Assembly: GCF_040112705.1 (NCBI RefSeq)
Contig: NZ_CP157804.1
Location: 498,501 to 562,500, forward strand
Origin: Flagellimonas sp. MMG031
GTDB lineage: Bacteria > Bacteroidota > Bacteroidia > Flavobacteriales > Flavobacteriaceae
DNA length: 64,000 nucleotides
Reading direction: 5' to 3'
The notes under the pieces were generated by a model. It was not told the origin of the DNA. It ran no database searches and saw nothing but the letters and a program-made list of their open reading frames with translations. Below are positions 15,873-23,431 of the stretch, in pieces (positions within the stretch are counted from its first letter, which is position 1; every line of letters starts with the position of its first letter). A program made the translations under genes and the position numbers.

Positions 15873-16754
15873 AATTCGCTGCCGAACTTCATCCTTCGCG
15901 TTTTTTACCTTCCATTCGTTCATATCCTTGGATCCCCTATAGAGAGAGGACATATCCCTACTGTTCGGGCACTTTTCCACTAAAAGTTCCGTCATCCCCA
16001 TTCCCGATTTGTCCCTATCCAGAAACAGCTCCACACTTTCATATTTCCCTATTTCCTTTATCATCCGTTTTACAAAGGCCGTGGTGTTCAATACCAGTAG
16101 ATCATGGCTGTTTACGATATACGGCATCAGCTCCAATAGGGTAAGCATATCGAACATGCCTTCGGTAATGGCCAAGCTTTTGGAATCGTTCTTTATCAAT
16201 GTAACATCCTTTGGCGACGTGGACCCTTTCCAATAGCTGTTACGCAGTTCCCAGCCTCCAGACCTGTTCTGGAGTCCGATGCCAAAGTATGTCCGCTCCC
16301 CTATTCGATAATGTATCTCCTTGCAAAGTTTTCTTGCGGTCTTGATCGAGATATTTCTGGAGCTCAGATAGTTTTCTAGGGCCCGGTGCTCGATTTCCTT
16401 TATCTCGATAATCTGAATCGGGTTGGCCCTGTGTTCCTTTTTGGTTGGATTCGGCCGCCGGTGAAAAGAAAAATGGTCCATGTTCCCGGACAATCGTTCC
16501 AATGCCTCCCTTACGGAACAGTTCTCCATTTTCATGACCAGGTCTATGGTACTGCCCCCTTCGAAGGTCCCGAAGTCTATCCAATAGTTTTTCTTTAATG
16601 ATACCTTGAAAGAGGCTTGGGCCTCGCTCCGGAACGGACTGAGGAACCAAGCTTCTTTTTCCGTTTTCCGGACTGGAAAGTGCCCCAAATTGGCAAGCGT
16701 GGAAACGATGTCAATGTTGCGGGCTTTTTCGCAGTCCATTCTTTTTTCTTTCAT
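15852..16754 (-). CDS. Element-encoded DNA primase with TOPRIM domain
   Basis: A 300-aa primase. The N-terminal domain resembles the CHC2 zinc-finger fold (DIVSTLANLGHFP, YWIDFGTFEGGSTIDLVMKM) but lacks the full Cys/His set. A TOPRIM domain follows (SLAITEGMFDMLTLLELM with its Glu, VELFLDRDKSGMGMTELL with the DxD). It makes primers for replication of the excised circle or the transferred strand. ATG at 16754 is chosen because the frame upstream runs into the iteron region; ATG at 16739 (MDCEKARNIDI) is equally possible. It works with the helicase at 16960. Confidence 0.82.
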   Translation of the reverse strand: MKEKRMDCEKARNIDIVSTLANLGHFPVRKTEKEAWFLSPFRSEAQASFKVSLKKNYWIDFGTFEGGSTIDLVMKMENCSVREALERLSGNMDHFSFHRRPNPTKKEHRANPIQIIEIKEIEHRALENYLSSRNISIKTARKLCKEIHYRIGERTYFGIGLQNRSGGWELRNSYWKGSTSPKDVTLIKNDSKSLAITEGMFDMLTLLELMPYIVNSHDLLVLNTTAFVKRMIKEIGKYESVELFLDRDKSGMGMTELLVEKCPNSRDMSSLYRGSKDMNEWKVKNAKDEVRQRIQDVSLS

Positions 16755-16785
16755 GGTTCTGTTTTTAATCGATTTTTGATGATTT

Positions 16786-16972
16786 GATGACAAACCTCTG
16801 GGAGACCCTATAAATACTGGTTGTTTCCCCGTCATCATTTTGTCATCGTTTCATCGTTTTTGTTTTTTTCTTCATGGTACCTGTCATCATTTTTTATTTT
16901 GATGACAGAATGATGACAAAGTGATGACGGCCTGAACCCTTATAAACATTGGGCTTATATCAATCTGTCATC
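16786..16972. repeat. Cluster of eight GATGAC/GTCATC sites (possible replication origin)
   Basis: GATGAC occurs at 16786, 16901, 16912 and 16923, and its complement GTCATC at 16831, 16842, 16883 and 16967. Spacing of 11 bp recurs (16831/16842, 16901/16912/16923), about one helical turn. The cluster fills the gap between the helicase and primase genes. Iteron-like phasing suggests a binding site for a replication initiator; an operator for the primase gene is the alternative. Confidence 0.55.
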
Positions 16973-18165
16973 AAATCATCAAAATTTTGGACCAAAAATT
17001 TCTTTTTTATGGTAAAGTACCTTCCCTTGGCGTCCTCGGTGTTTATCTCGCCGGTATTCCAGATTGTGATCTTTTGGTACTTGTTGGAATTGGGCTGGTT
17101 GTCCAGTTTCCAATCCTTTTTCAGCAACCGTCTCAATTGGGTCAGGTCGGTCTTGACCCTTGTGCGGTTGAGCATGTGCAGGGCATCGATGGGACAAAGG
17201 TCAACCGAGTCCATCTCGAACTTTTCCATGGCGCTGAGCAGTAGACTGGCCAGTTCCTTCTCCACCCTGTTCCGGTTATTGTTCACCAGTTTCTTCAACG
17301 CTGGTGTATGGACCTGTTTTGGCGTGAACCACATTCGTGTTCTTTGCTTTGTGCTGTACTCCCTTTTTGAAAGGAAATCCAAAAAGGCGGGTACCTCCTG
17401 GGCCAACTGGTCCAGGAAATCGGTGTCTTCTTTTTTAAGGGATGGGATTTTCCTCACCCAGAAACGGGTCTCATGGGCATCGATCTTGATAAAACTGTCC
17501 TCGTTGTTACTGCACAGAATAAATTTACCGAAGAACTCCACTTCCCTTTTGTCCTTGCCCTTGGCCTCCAGTTTGTTCCGGTTGGTGGTACTCAGATATT
17601 TGATGCGCTCGGTAAGCTCCTCTTTGTTGAACAGTACCTCGTCCACGCATATCAGCAACTTGTTGGCCCAGTCCGCATTGAACTGGCTTGCAAAACTGTC
17701 ATTGGTCAGGTATGTCAGGTTGTTGCCAAAGATTTCCTTGAGCCATTTAAGAAAAGTGCTTTTTCCAGTGTTCCTTTCGGTGGAGACCAGACAGAGGATG
17801 GGGAGCACCTGCACTGGCCTTTGGTACAGAAGTTTCAGATAGTCCAGTCCCAGTTCCAACTGGTTTCCGAAGATATGCTTTAAAAAGGCCTGTGTTCTTT
17901 TGATGCTCCCCTCTTTCGGTTCGTGCGCCAAAGGGGAATAGGTATTATAAAAACCATGGTGTTCCTTTTTGAAATCTATATGGCAAGGAATACAAGCGAA
18001 CCCGTCATATTTGGGAACCTTGCCCAGATAGTCCTTGCCATGGTCCTGTTTTATGATATGCTCGTTCCACGGGAGCAGCTGCTCGTTGAAATGTCCGGAA
18101 ATGGTCGGAATCCTTACCAACTTGTAAAAAGTGGTCCCGACCCTTATGTAGGGTACTGTTTCCAT
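16960..18165 (-). CDS. Replicative helicase/primase-helicase (DUF5906-like)
   Basis: A 401-aa P-loop ATPase like the primase-associated helicases of phage and mobile elements (SF3/VirE-like). Walker A is STERNTGKSTFLKW (near residue 128), Walker B is KLLICVDEVLF (near 170), and a sensor-1 FILCSNNED follows near 213. The N-terminal third is a variable domain with a few Cys/His (FACIPCHIDF), and the C-terminus has a small winged-helix-like region. It probably unwinds the excised element with the primase downstream. The gene ends in the iteron cluster. Confidence 0.82.
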   Translation of the reverse strand: METVPYIRVGTTFYKLVRIPTISGHFNEQLLPWNEHIIKQDHGKDYLGKVPKYDGFACIPCHIDFKKEHHGFYNTYSPLAHEPKEGSIKRTQAFLKHIFGNQLELGLDYLKLLYQRPVQVLPILCLVSTERNTGKSTFLKWLKEIFGNNLTYLTNDSFASQFNADWANKLLICVDEVLFNKEELTERIKYLSTTNRNKLEAKGKDKREVEFFGKFILCSNNEDSFIKIDAHETRFWVRKIPSLKKEDTDFLDQLAQEVPAFLDFLSKREYSTKQRTRMWFTPKQVHTPALKKLVNNNRNRVEKELASLLLSAMEKFEMDSVDLCPIDALHMLNRTRVKTDLTQLRRLLKKDWKLDNQPNSNKYQKITIWNTGEINTEDAKGRYFTIKKKFLVQNFDDLMTD

Positions 18166-18240
18166 ATTGGTGCTTTTTGAAATTTTATGATTACTTCCAC
18201 TTTTGGTGAATCCACAAATGATTTAAAGATGAATCTGCGG

Positions 18241-18510
18241 CTATGGATTTGAATCCCCGATCGTTTCGCTTTCCGGCAGTGGCTTACGGTAGTTTTGCAG
18301 CAGCCAACTGACTATCTTTTCCCTTTCAAAGAATATCAGTTTTCCATTGGGCTTGGAATGCGGGATTTGCCCCGCAGCAGTAAGCTTGTAAAGATAGCTT
18401 CTTGATATGCCAGTGTAATCACAGGCCTCATCAAAGGTCAGTACTTCTTTATTGGCGATCAACAACCGTTCCAAACGGTCGAGCCGTTCGAGTATCAAAA
18501 AATTGTCCAT
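18241..18510 (-). CDS. Excisionase-like helix-turn-helix protein
   Basis: An 89-aa DNA-binding protein. A leading helix (LERLDRLERLLIANKE) is followed by the winged helix-turn-helix of the MerR/excisionase type (LTFDEACDYTGISRSYLYKL, then PNGKLIFFEREKIVSWLL). In Bacteroidetes elements such proteins direct excision or activate replication and mob genes. It stands first in the leftward gene train helicase-primase-mob. A perfect palindrome at 18538-18555 lies 27 bp upstream of its start and may be its operator. Confidence 0.82.
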   Translation of the reverse strand: MDNFLILERLDRLERLLIANKEVLTFDEACDYTGISRSYLYKLTAAGQIPHSKPNGKLIFFEREKIVSWLLQNYRKPLPESETIGDSNP

Positions 18511-18949
18511 TTTTGTTTCTTTTAAAGATTAGAAATGAACAAAAGCGCTTTTGTTTTCTTTTGAAGAATTCTTTTGATAAAGATAAAAAGAGGGTAGAGG
18601 AAAAGTAAGATTGGACGATAGGTTTTATTCACAAATATCTGATTTTCTGGATTTTATGTCAAAACAGTTCAGATTAAACAGCATTGATGAATCCTTAGAT
18701 TTATTTGGTTTTATTTGATACCAAATAGACCTATTCTCTAAATGGCCAAATAAGTGATTTAATAGAAAAAATTGGGGTTATCAACAATTAAGACTAGGGG
18801 AATTCAAAAACGGGTACTTTAAAAAAGGTAGATTTTCGTATTTGGATGTTTCAAGGTTTAATTCCTCTGGCATAAAGTCAAACATTTTTTGGGAATCGTT
18901 CCTTTCAGTGATTATTCCCCAAGCCGTACAATATTCTAGTCTTTTAAAA
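18511..18949. other. AT-rich gap between element core and cargo, with an 18-bp palindrome
   Basis: No convincing gene is seen in these 439 bp. The one clear signal is the perfect palindrome AACAAAAGCGCTTTTGTT at 18538-18555, upstream of the HTH gene. The rest is AT-rich and separates the replication/mobilization module from the cargo operon; the minus-strand frame reaching 18781 is an out-of-frame shadow of the cupin gene. Confidence 0.6.
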
Positions 18950-19420
18950 TTAATTACTAAAATATTCGCCATCAGACACCGGCTCAAGCCATTCTGTGGG
19001 GCCATTTTCGCTACTGGAAACTGCGATGTGCGAGAAATCACTGTTAGGGCTTGCTCCATGCCAGTGCGGGGTGTCCGGAGGGCATTTTACCGCATCGCCT
19101 TTACGCAACATTCTTTTGGAATGACCTTTTTCCTGGTAGTACCCTTCCCCGTCAATCACTATGAGCAATTGTCCTGCAGGGTGTGAGTGCCAATTTGTTC
19201 TTGTCCCCGGCTCAAACCTTACATTCCCGGCATACATAGCATTAAGGCTATCTGACTCTGCAAGCATAGTAAGCCAAGCGATGCCAGTGAAATTGTCATT
19301 ATCAATTTTTATTCCGTTAGGAAAAATGGAAACGTCTTCTACCAGAGGCTCTTTCTTCTTACTACACGCCGTAAGAACTAAACTAAAAGTTATAACCAAG
19401 TAAAATATTCGTTTTGTCAT
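18950..19420 (-). CDS. Cupin lipoprotein, hydroxynitrile-lyase-like (cargo 4)
   Basis: A cupin_2 protein of 156 aa from MTKRIFYLV; a start nine codons earlier (19447) overlaps the preceding stop and is possible. The signal peptide ends in the lipobox VLTAC, so it is a lipoprotein. The cupin metal motif is NWHSHPAGQ ... HWHG, and the pattern FEPGTRTNWHSHP..GQ resembles bacterial cupin (R)-hydroxynitrile lyases, which are Mn enzymes. Lyase activity is not implied; related cupins are common beside CMD proteins. It is the last gene of the cargo operon and a paralogue of the cupin at 20230. Confidence 0.82.
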   Translation of the reverse strand: MTKRIFYLVITFSLVLTACSKKKEPLVEDVSIFPNGIKIDNDNFTGIAWLTMLAESDSLNAMYAGNVRFEPGTRTNWHSHPAGQLLIVIDGEGYYQEKGHSKRMLRKGDAVKCPPDTPHWHGASPNSDFSHIAVSSSENGPTEWLEPVSDGEYFSN

Positions 19421-19446
19421 CTTAAAATGTTTTTTGCCCTTAGACA

Positions 19447-20184
19447 TTATTCACGGTTTTCAAGTATTTGTCCTAAAATTGAAAGTGCAGATTCCGCTTT
19501 TTCTTTCCCTGCCGTGGTCTCTATTATCCGAGTGAAACTCTCCAATTGTTCCGGCTGCCAACCTACATTGAGCGAAAGGTTGTAATGACTTCTAAGCATA
19601 GGTTCCAAGGCACCCAAACTGGCAATAACCGATATGGTCACCAGCTCCCGCTGTTTGTAACTGAGTACATCCCGCTCAAACACATCCGCAAAAAGATGTT
19701 CCTTAAGGAATCTATCAATCTCGGGCGAAAATTTTTGATATTCCGTTTTCTCCTCCAATGGTCTTCCGACAAGTTCTTCCAAAATAGTCTTTCCACGTTC
19801 ATACTTGGTTTCTGAATCGCTGATGGATGAGGCTTCTGGGCCCCAATCATCTTCAATTCCTTTCGATTTTCTTTCTTTCAACACTTTGAGAAGGGTTTGT
19901 AAACCGCGTATACTTCTCGGAAATCCGGCATATGCGTAAAGATGTACTAAGATCTCTTTTGTTTCATTAATAGTAAGATCATTATTCAATCCTTCATTGA
20001 GTACATCCATAAGCTGCACCAAATTACCTTGGGCGGTATGGCTAGCAATTTTGACAATGCTTTTTTCTTGGTCTGATAAACCTTCGTCGCTTAATATGAT
20101 TTGTTGAGCATTGGAATGAAAACCAATAGTGAAGACTAATAATGACAACAATGTTGTAATCTTAAAGTGACTTTTTGAAATCAT
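19447..20184 (-). CDS. Secreted carboxymuconolactone decarboxylase-family protein (cargo 3)
   Basis: A 245-aa protein with a signal peptide (LLSLLVFTIGFHSNAQ) and two CMD/AhpD-like helical repeats: about 40-110 (LNNDLTINETKEILVHLYAYAG) and about 150-240 (SYKQRELVTISVIASLGA...LRSHYNLSLNVG). The redox CxxC motif of AhpD is absent, so a peroxidase role is unlikely. CMD proteins without cysteines often act in lactone or aromatic-acid pathways. The predicted export to the periplasm is unusual for the family but shared by its operon partners. Confidence 0.82.
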   Translation of the reverse strand: MISKSHFKITTLLSLLVFTIGFHSNAQQIILSDEGLSDQEKSIVKIASHTAQGNLVQLMDVLNEGLNNDLTINETKEILVHLYAYAGFPRSIRGLQTLLKVLKERKSKGIEDDWGPEASSISDSETKYERGKTILEELVGRPLEEKTEYQKFSPEIDRFLKEHLFADVFERDVLSYKQRELVTISVIASLGALEPMLRSHYNLSLNVGWQPEQLESFTRIIETTAGKEKAESALSILGQILENRE

Positions 20185-20229
20185 AGGAATTTTAGGTTTT
20201 GGAAAAGTTTTAGTCGAAGGAACGGTAAT

Positions 20230-20703
20230 TTATTCCTCGAGTTTTTCTGCCACGCTATCATAATATTCTTGGGTAACTACCTCCGTCCAAGTGGTAGGTT
20301 GTTCTCCGCCATAGATGGCCAGATAGGTTACATCACTGTACTTAGTAGATGAGTGCCAGTGCTCGATGCCCTTTTTGCATCGTATCACATCACCTGCTTT
20401 AAGAATCACAGGGTCTTTTCCTCTTTCTTGATAATATCCTTCGCCGTTTACATAAATCAGGACTTGCGATGATGAATGTTTATGCCAGTCCAAAGTTGAA
20501 TTCGCCTTGAATGTTGCTTTAGTAATGTTGAATTCGGTTTCCTCATCGGCCTGAAGTACACTGTTTAACCAAGCTTCCCCTATGTAATGAGTGTTTGGAG
20601 CCTTAAAGCCTTCTTCGTGGTATGAAGACACTTTGTAGTCACTCTGCTGGGCAAGTATGCAAATAGGAAGAACAAATAGTACTATATTAATTAGATTTTT
20701 CAT
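20230..20703 (-). CDS. Secreted cupin-domain protein (cargo 2)
   Basis: A 157-aa cupin with a cleavable signal peptide (MKNLINIVLFVLPICILAQ). The metal-binding motifs are DWHKHSSSQ and HWHSS, and the glycine-rich turn NGEGYYQERG matches the VIDGEGYYQEKG of the cupin at 18950, so the two are paralogues. Its C-terminus WTEVVTQEYYDSV also parallels the other (WLEPVSDGEY). It lies 11 bp from the hydrolase stop and 45 bp before the CMD gene, in one operon. Confidence 0.82.
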   Translation of the reverse strand: MKNLINIVLFVLPICILAQQSDYKVSSYHEEGFKAPNTHYIGEAWLNSVLQADEETEFNITKATFKANSTLDWHKHSSSQVLIYVNGEGYYQERGKDPVILKAGDVIRCKKGIEHWHSSTKYSDVTYLAIYGGEQPTTWTEVVTQEYYDSVAEKLEE

Positions 20704-20714
20704 TTTTATGATTT

Positions 20715-21836
20715 TTAGTTCAATTCTTTTTTAACTAGCCAATCATACATTAGGTTGGCTATAACTTGATTGTTCAAATCGGACATTGGAAAGTGTGTGT
20801 TTCCTTTTATTCCTTTTTCCGGCAATACAACAAGTGTTACATCCCCTCCGGCATCGTTTACTGCTTGTTTCCACTTGCGCGCCATCAAAAGGGCTGCACG
20901 CCATTGCTCTTGGCCAGGATTTTCTACTTCGGTTTCCGGAATATTATCCCCATAGTAAATAATGATAGGAATTTTAGTGAGATTTTCAAATTTCTCCATA
21001 GCGACGCCGCGGGCTCGCAACGTACCGCCAACATATGAAATAGGCTCTGGAACATTACCTTCTGGAAAAACAAAATTACTGCCGGGTTCAAAAGACACTA
21101 TAGCCTTTATGTTTTCGTTTTCCAATGCTGTAAGCCATCCTTGCCCTCCGCTATGGGAATGAGTAACCAAAACACCATTGCCTATCTTGTCGAACAGCGC
21201 TGAAACGGCATCAATGTTAAGATTGATATTCAAGGGTCCCGTATCCGGGGTGCTCCGACGAAAGAACTGATTGAGTGCTTTAGGATCTTTGGAAAATTGT
21301 ATGTCCGGATAGAATTCCTTTCCCTCACCCATTCTGAAAATTCCGAACCAAAGTTGGTCTTCTGTTCTGGCCTCTAGTGACCCAGCTTCCAAACTTTGAC
21401 CTGCAAGGCCTCGTCTCGGTTGGTCCAACAAATAGACCGGAAAGCCTTTTCTTAGGAAAATGCTCTGGAAGCCTTCCCGACCGTCCGGAGTACTTTGCCA
21501 AGTACGCATAGACTGACCATATCCGTGCCAAAATACCAGAGGGAGGTCACTAGCATCTGCTGGAATTTGATAGAACACTGATGCGTGATCACCGTGCAGA
21601 GTTTGTCCTTCCGTGTTTTGATCTGTAGGATTAAACGCTCCGTGAGCAATAGGATCAAAAGTTCCGGGAGTTTCTTTAATGCTGCCTCCTACGGCGAACG
21701 TACCCTGTTCCTTAATGACAAGGAAAGTGCTATCCGAAGCATTGAAAGTTGAGTGGGATGTTTGATTGCTGCTCTGGTTCTGTTTGCATCCCACAAAACA
21801 AAAAGACAATGATAGAAATAGTAATAATCCTCTCAT
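20715..21836 (-). CDS. Lipoprotein alpha/beta hydrolase (cargo 1)
   Basis: A 373-aa esterase/lipase-like protein. The signal peptide ends in a lipobox (SFCFVGCKQNQ), so it should be membrane-anchored in the envelope. The nucleophile elbow is HSHSGGQG (near residue 228), the oxyanion region is FWHGYGQSMRTW (near 124), and a C-terminal His candidate is in GNTHFPMSD (near 352). The repeated PDTGPLN region suggests a lid insertion. It is the promoter-proximal gene of the cargo operon. The substrate is unknown. Confidence 0.85.
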   Translation of the reverse strand: MRGLLLFLSLSFCFVGCKQNQSSNQTSHSTFNASDSTFLVIKEQGTFAVGGSIKETPGTFDPIAHGAFNPTDQNTEGQTLHGDHASVFYQIPADASDLPLVFWHGYGQSMRTWQSTPDGREGFQSIFLRKGFPVYLLDQPRRGLAGQSLEAGSLEARTEDQLWFGIFRMGEGKEFYPDIQFSKDPKALNQFFRRSTPDTGPLNINLNIDAVSALFDKIGNGVLVTHSHSGGQGWLTALENENIKAIVSFEPGSNFVFPEGNVPEPISYVGGTLRARGVAMEKFENLTKIPIIIYYGDNIPETEVENPGQEQWRAALLMARKWKQAVNDAGGDVTLVVLPEKGIKGNTHFPMSDLNNQVIANLMYDWLVKKELN

Positions 21837-21862
21837 AAGACTTCATTTAATGTATTCATAAA

Positions 21863-21870
21863 CAAAGGTA
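21863..21870 (-). promoter_or_regulatory. -7 box of the cargo operon
   Basis: TACCTTTG on the minus strand matches the Bacteroidetes -7 element TAnnTTTG and lies 26 bp before the hydrolase ATG. No TTG stands at the usual distance upstream, as expected for an activator-dependent promoter; the divergent AraC-family gene is the obvious activator. Confidence 0.5.
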
Positions 21871-21995
21871 TCGATTCCTATTTTCGCTTCTTGTATATCA
21901 ATTACGGTTTTACTAACCATTATTACTGATTATTGGTATTAAGCTTGAGTTATCGCAATGCTTTCAGCTATCTTTATTCAGAATTTAATCGGATA

Positions 21996-22907
21996 ATGAA
22001 AAATACCCTTTATATCAAGTCGGTTGCAGATTACTGTAAGTTAAGAAATTATGAGGTTGAGCATCCTTTAATATGTGTTGTGGATTTTGATAAAGTGAAT
22101 GAAACAGGCTACACCAATAAGGACTACGACGCCTTTCATTATCATTGTTACGCTATCTTTTTAAAGGATGCCAAAGGATGTAAATTGATGTATGGAGGGA
22201 AACCTTATGATTATGATGAAGGTACACTTGTTTTTATGGGCCTGAACCAAATCATAGAGTTTGGGAATTTAGACGCTGATTATGTACCAAAAGGATACGC
22301 GCTACTCTTTCATCCTGATCTGTTGTTGGGGACTACCCTTGCTGAAAAAATACATCAATACAGTTTTTTCTCCTATACCTCAAATGAGGCACTCCATCTT
22401 TCTTCAAAAGAGCGTAAAGTCATCCTTAGTTCGATAGAGAAAATACAATTTGAACTGAAGCAAAACATTGACAAACATAGTAAGCACTTGATTACTGCCA
22501 ATCTAGAATTGCTTTTGGATTATTGTACCCGCTTTTATGACAGGCAGTTTATAACTAGGGAAAATGCAAATAAGTCATCATTACAAAAGTTTGATGTACT
22601 TCTGAACGATTACTTTTCATCAGAAAAACCAAAAAAATATGGTTTGCCCTCGGTAGGCCACTTTGCTGAGCATCTACATCTGTCTCCGAACTATTTTGGG
22701 GATTTGGTCAAAAAAGAAACGGGAAAGTCTCCACAAGAACACATTCATCTAAAAGTGATTAACCTTGCGAAAGAACGTATTTACAATGCCGACAAAAATA
22801 TATCGGAGATTGCCTATGAGCTAGGCTTTAAATATCCCCAGCACTTTAGCAGGATGTTCAAAAAAAGCACGGGATTCGCACCCAATGAATTTCGGAATCT
22901 TAATTGA
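21996..22907 (+). CDS. AraC-family transcriptional regulator of the cargo
   Basis: A 303-aa regulator. The C-terminal ~100 residues form the AraC double helix-turn-helix (SVGHFAEHLHLSPNYFGDLV, then ISEIAYELGFKYPQHFSRMF and GFAPNEFRN). The N-terminal ~190 residues are a sensing domain (FHYHCYAIFLKDAKG, cupin-like start). ATG at 21996 is favoured over a TTG 21 codons upstream. It is divergent from the hydrolase-cupin-CMD-cupin operon across 159 bp, which strongly suggests it controls that operon in response to a small molecule. Confidence 0.9.
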   Translation: MKNTLYIKSVADYCKLRNYEVEHPLICVVDFDKVNETGYTNKDYDAFHYHCYAIFLKDAKGCKLMYGGKPYDYDEGTLVFMGLNQIIEFGNLDADYVPKGYALLFHPDLLLGTTLAEKIHQYSFFSYTSNEALHLSSKERKVILSSIEKIQFELKQNIDKHSKHLITANLELLLDYCTRFYDRQFITRENANKSSLQKFDVLLNDYFSSEKPKKYGLPSVGHFAEHLHLSPNYFGDLVKKETGKSPQEHIHLKVINLAKERIYNADKNISEIAYELGFKYPQHFSRMFKKSTGFAPNEFRNLN

Positions 22908-23230
22908 GTCGTCATCAATTTCAACTAAGGTACAGATAACCCAACCTGTAACCGGAGAATTACCATGACCAAACTGTCCCTTAAAACGGTCTTTTTTTGA
23001 TCCGGTTTTCTATTTCAAAAATTCTGTTATCGTTCGGTCCCATTTGTGGTCTCCTTTATTTGTTTCGTTAATTGACCTTTAATTGGACTTAGATTCCTAA
23101 ATCGAATACTGAAGCTAACCCATGTAGTAGATATGATCCTTTTTCAAAGAATTATTCTAAAAAGGATTAAAAAACATTGAAATAGGGCAATTTTTATCAA
23201 ATAATACCACGTTTAATTTAAAATCAGATA
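22908..23230. other. Right-end non-coding region of the element
   Basis: AT-rich sequence between the AraC gene and the right integrase arm repeat. I see no gene or strong hairpin here. Confidence 0.6.
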
Positions 23231-23252
23231 TGCGTGCAAATTGCGTGCAAAT
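23231..23252 (+). repeat. Right copy of 22-bp end repeat (putative integrase arm site)
   Basis: Identical to 12803-12824 and in the same orientation: two head-to-tail TTGCGTGCAAA-like units. It lies 45 bp inside the attR core and directly beside the tRNA terminator. Confidence 0.65.
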
Positions 23253-23288
23253 AAAAAAAGCTTCAAAAGCAAAAAACTCTTGAAGCCT
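23253..23288 (-). terminator. Element-borne terminator for tRNA-Ala
   Basis: On the minus strand GCTTCAA (23286-23280) pairs with TTGAAGC (23266-23260) around a 13-nt loop and is followed by seven T. It replaces the original terminator, now at 12612-12643, that the insertion separated from the tRNA. Confidence 0.75.
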
Positions 23289-23297
23289 TATAAAAAC

Positions 23298-23342
23298 TGG
23301 TGGAGAATACCGGATTCGAACCGGTGGCCTCTTGCCTGCCAG
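23298..23342 (-). repeat. attR core inside tRNA-Ala
   Basis: The 45-bp match to 12652-12696. It ends within the anticodon arm just 5' of the anticodon, which places strand exchange at the anticodon arm, a common target for tRNA-directed tyrosine recombinases. Confidence 0.9.
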
Positions 23343-23374
23343 GCAAGCGCTCTAGCCAACTGAGCTAATCCCCC
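23298..23374 (-). tRNA. tRNA-Ala(GGC), spanning the right element boundary
   Basis: A full cloverleaf with encoded CCA. The acceptor stem GGGGGAT pairs with ATTCTCC, the D arm is GCTC-AGTTGGCTA-GAGC, the anticodon arm is CTTGC-CTGGCAG-GCAAG with anticodon GGC, and the T arm is ACCGG-TTCGAAT-CCGGT. The 5' half (23343-23374) is chromosomal; the 3' half (23298-23342) is the att core regenerated by the element. The gene therefore remains functional after insertion. Confidence 0.96.
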
Positions 23375-23431
23375 AAAGAGAGCGCAAAATAACTACTTTT
23401 TTCTGAAAGTATCAAAATTTGCGCTACTTCC

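Larger units (their letters stand above)
12652..23342. mobile_element. Integrative mobilizable element in tRNA-Ala(GGC), about 10.7 kb
   Basis: Bounded by a 45-bp direct repeat (12652-12696 and 23298-23342) that is the 3' part of tRNA-Ala. The contents run integrase, coiled-coil membrane protein, relaxase, MobC, primase, helicase, excisionase-like HTH, then a cargo block (cupin, CMD protein, cupin, alpha/beta hydrolase, AraC regulator). No type IV secretion genes are present, so transfer would need a helper; hence mobilizable rather than self-transmissible. A 22-bp motif repeated near both ends (12803 and 23231) fits integrase arm sites. All open reading frames look intact, so the element may be live. 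Confidence 0.88.

Noticed and set aside
16949..17842. Plus-strand 297-codon open frame over the helicase
   Set aside because: It is low-complexity and Ser/Leu-rich, antisense to a gene with clear Walker motifs.
18781..19059. A 92-codon minus-strand frame at the right end of the 18.5-18.9 kb gap
   Set aside because: It overlaps the cupin gene out of frame and has no recognisable start context or domain.
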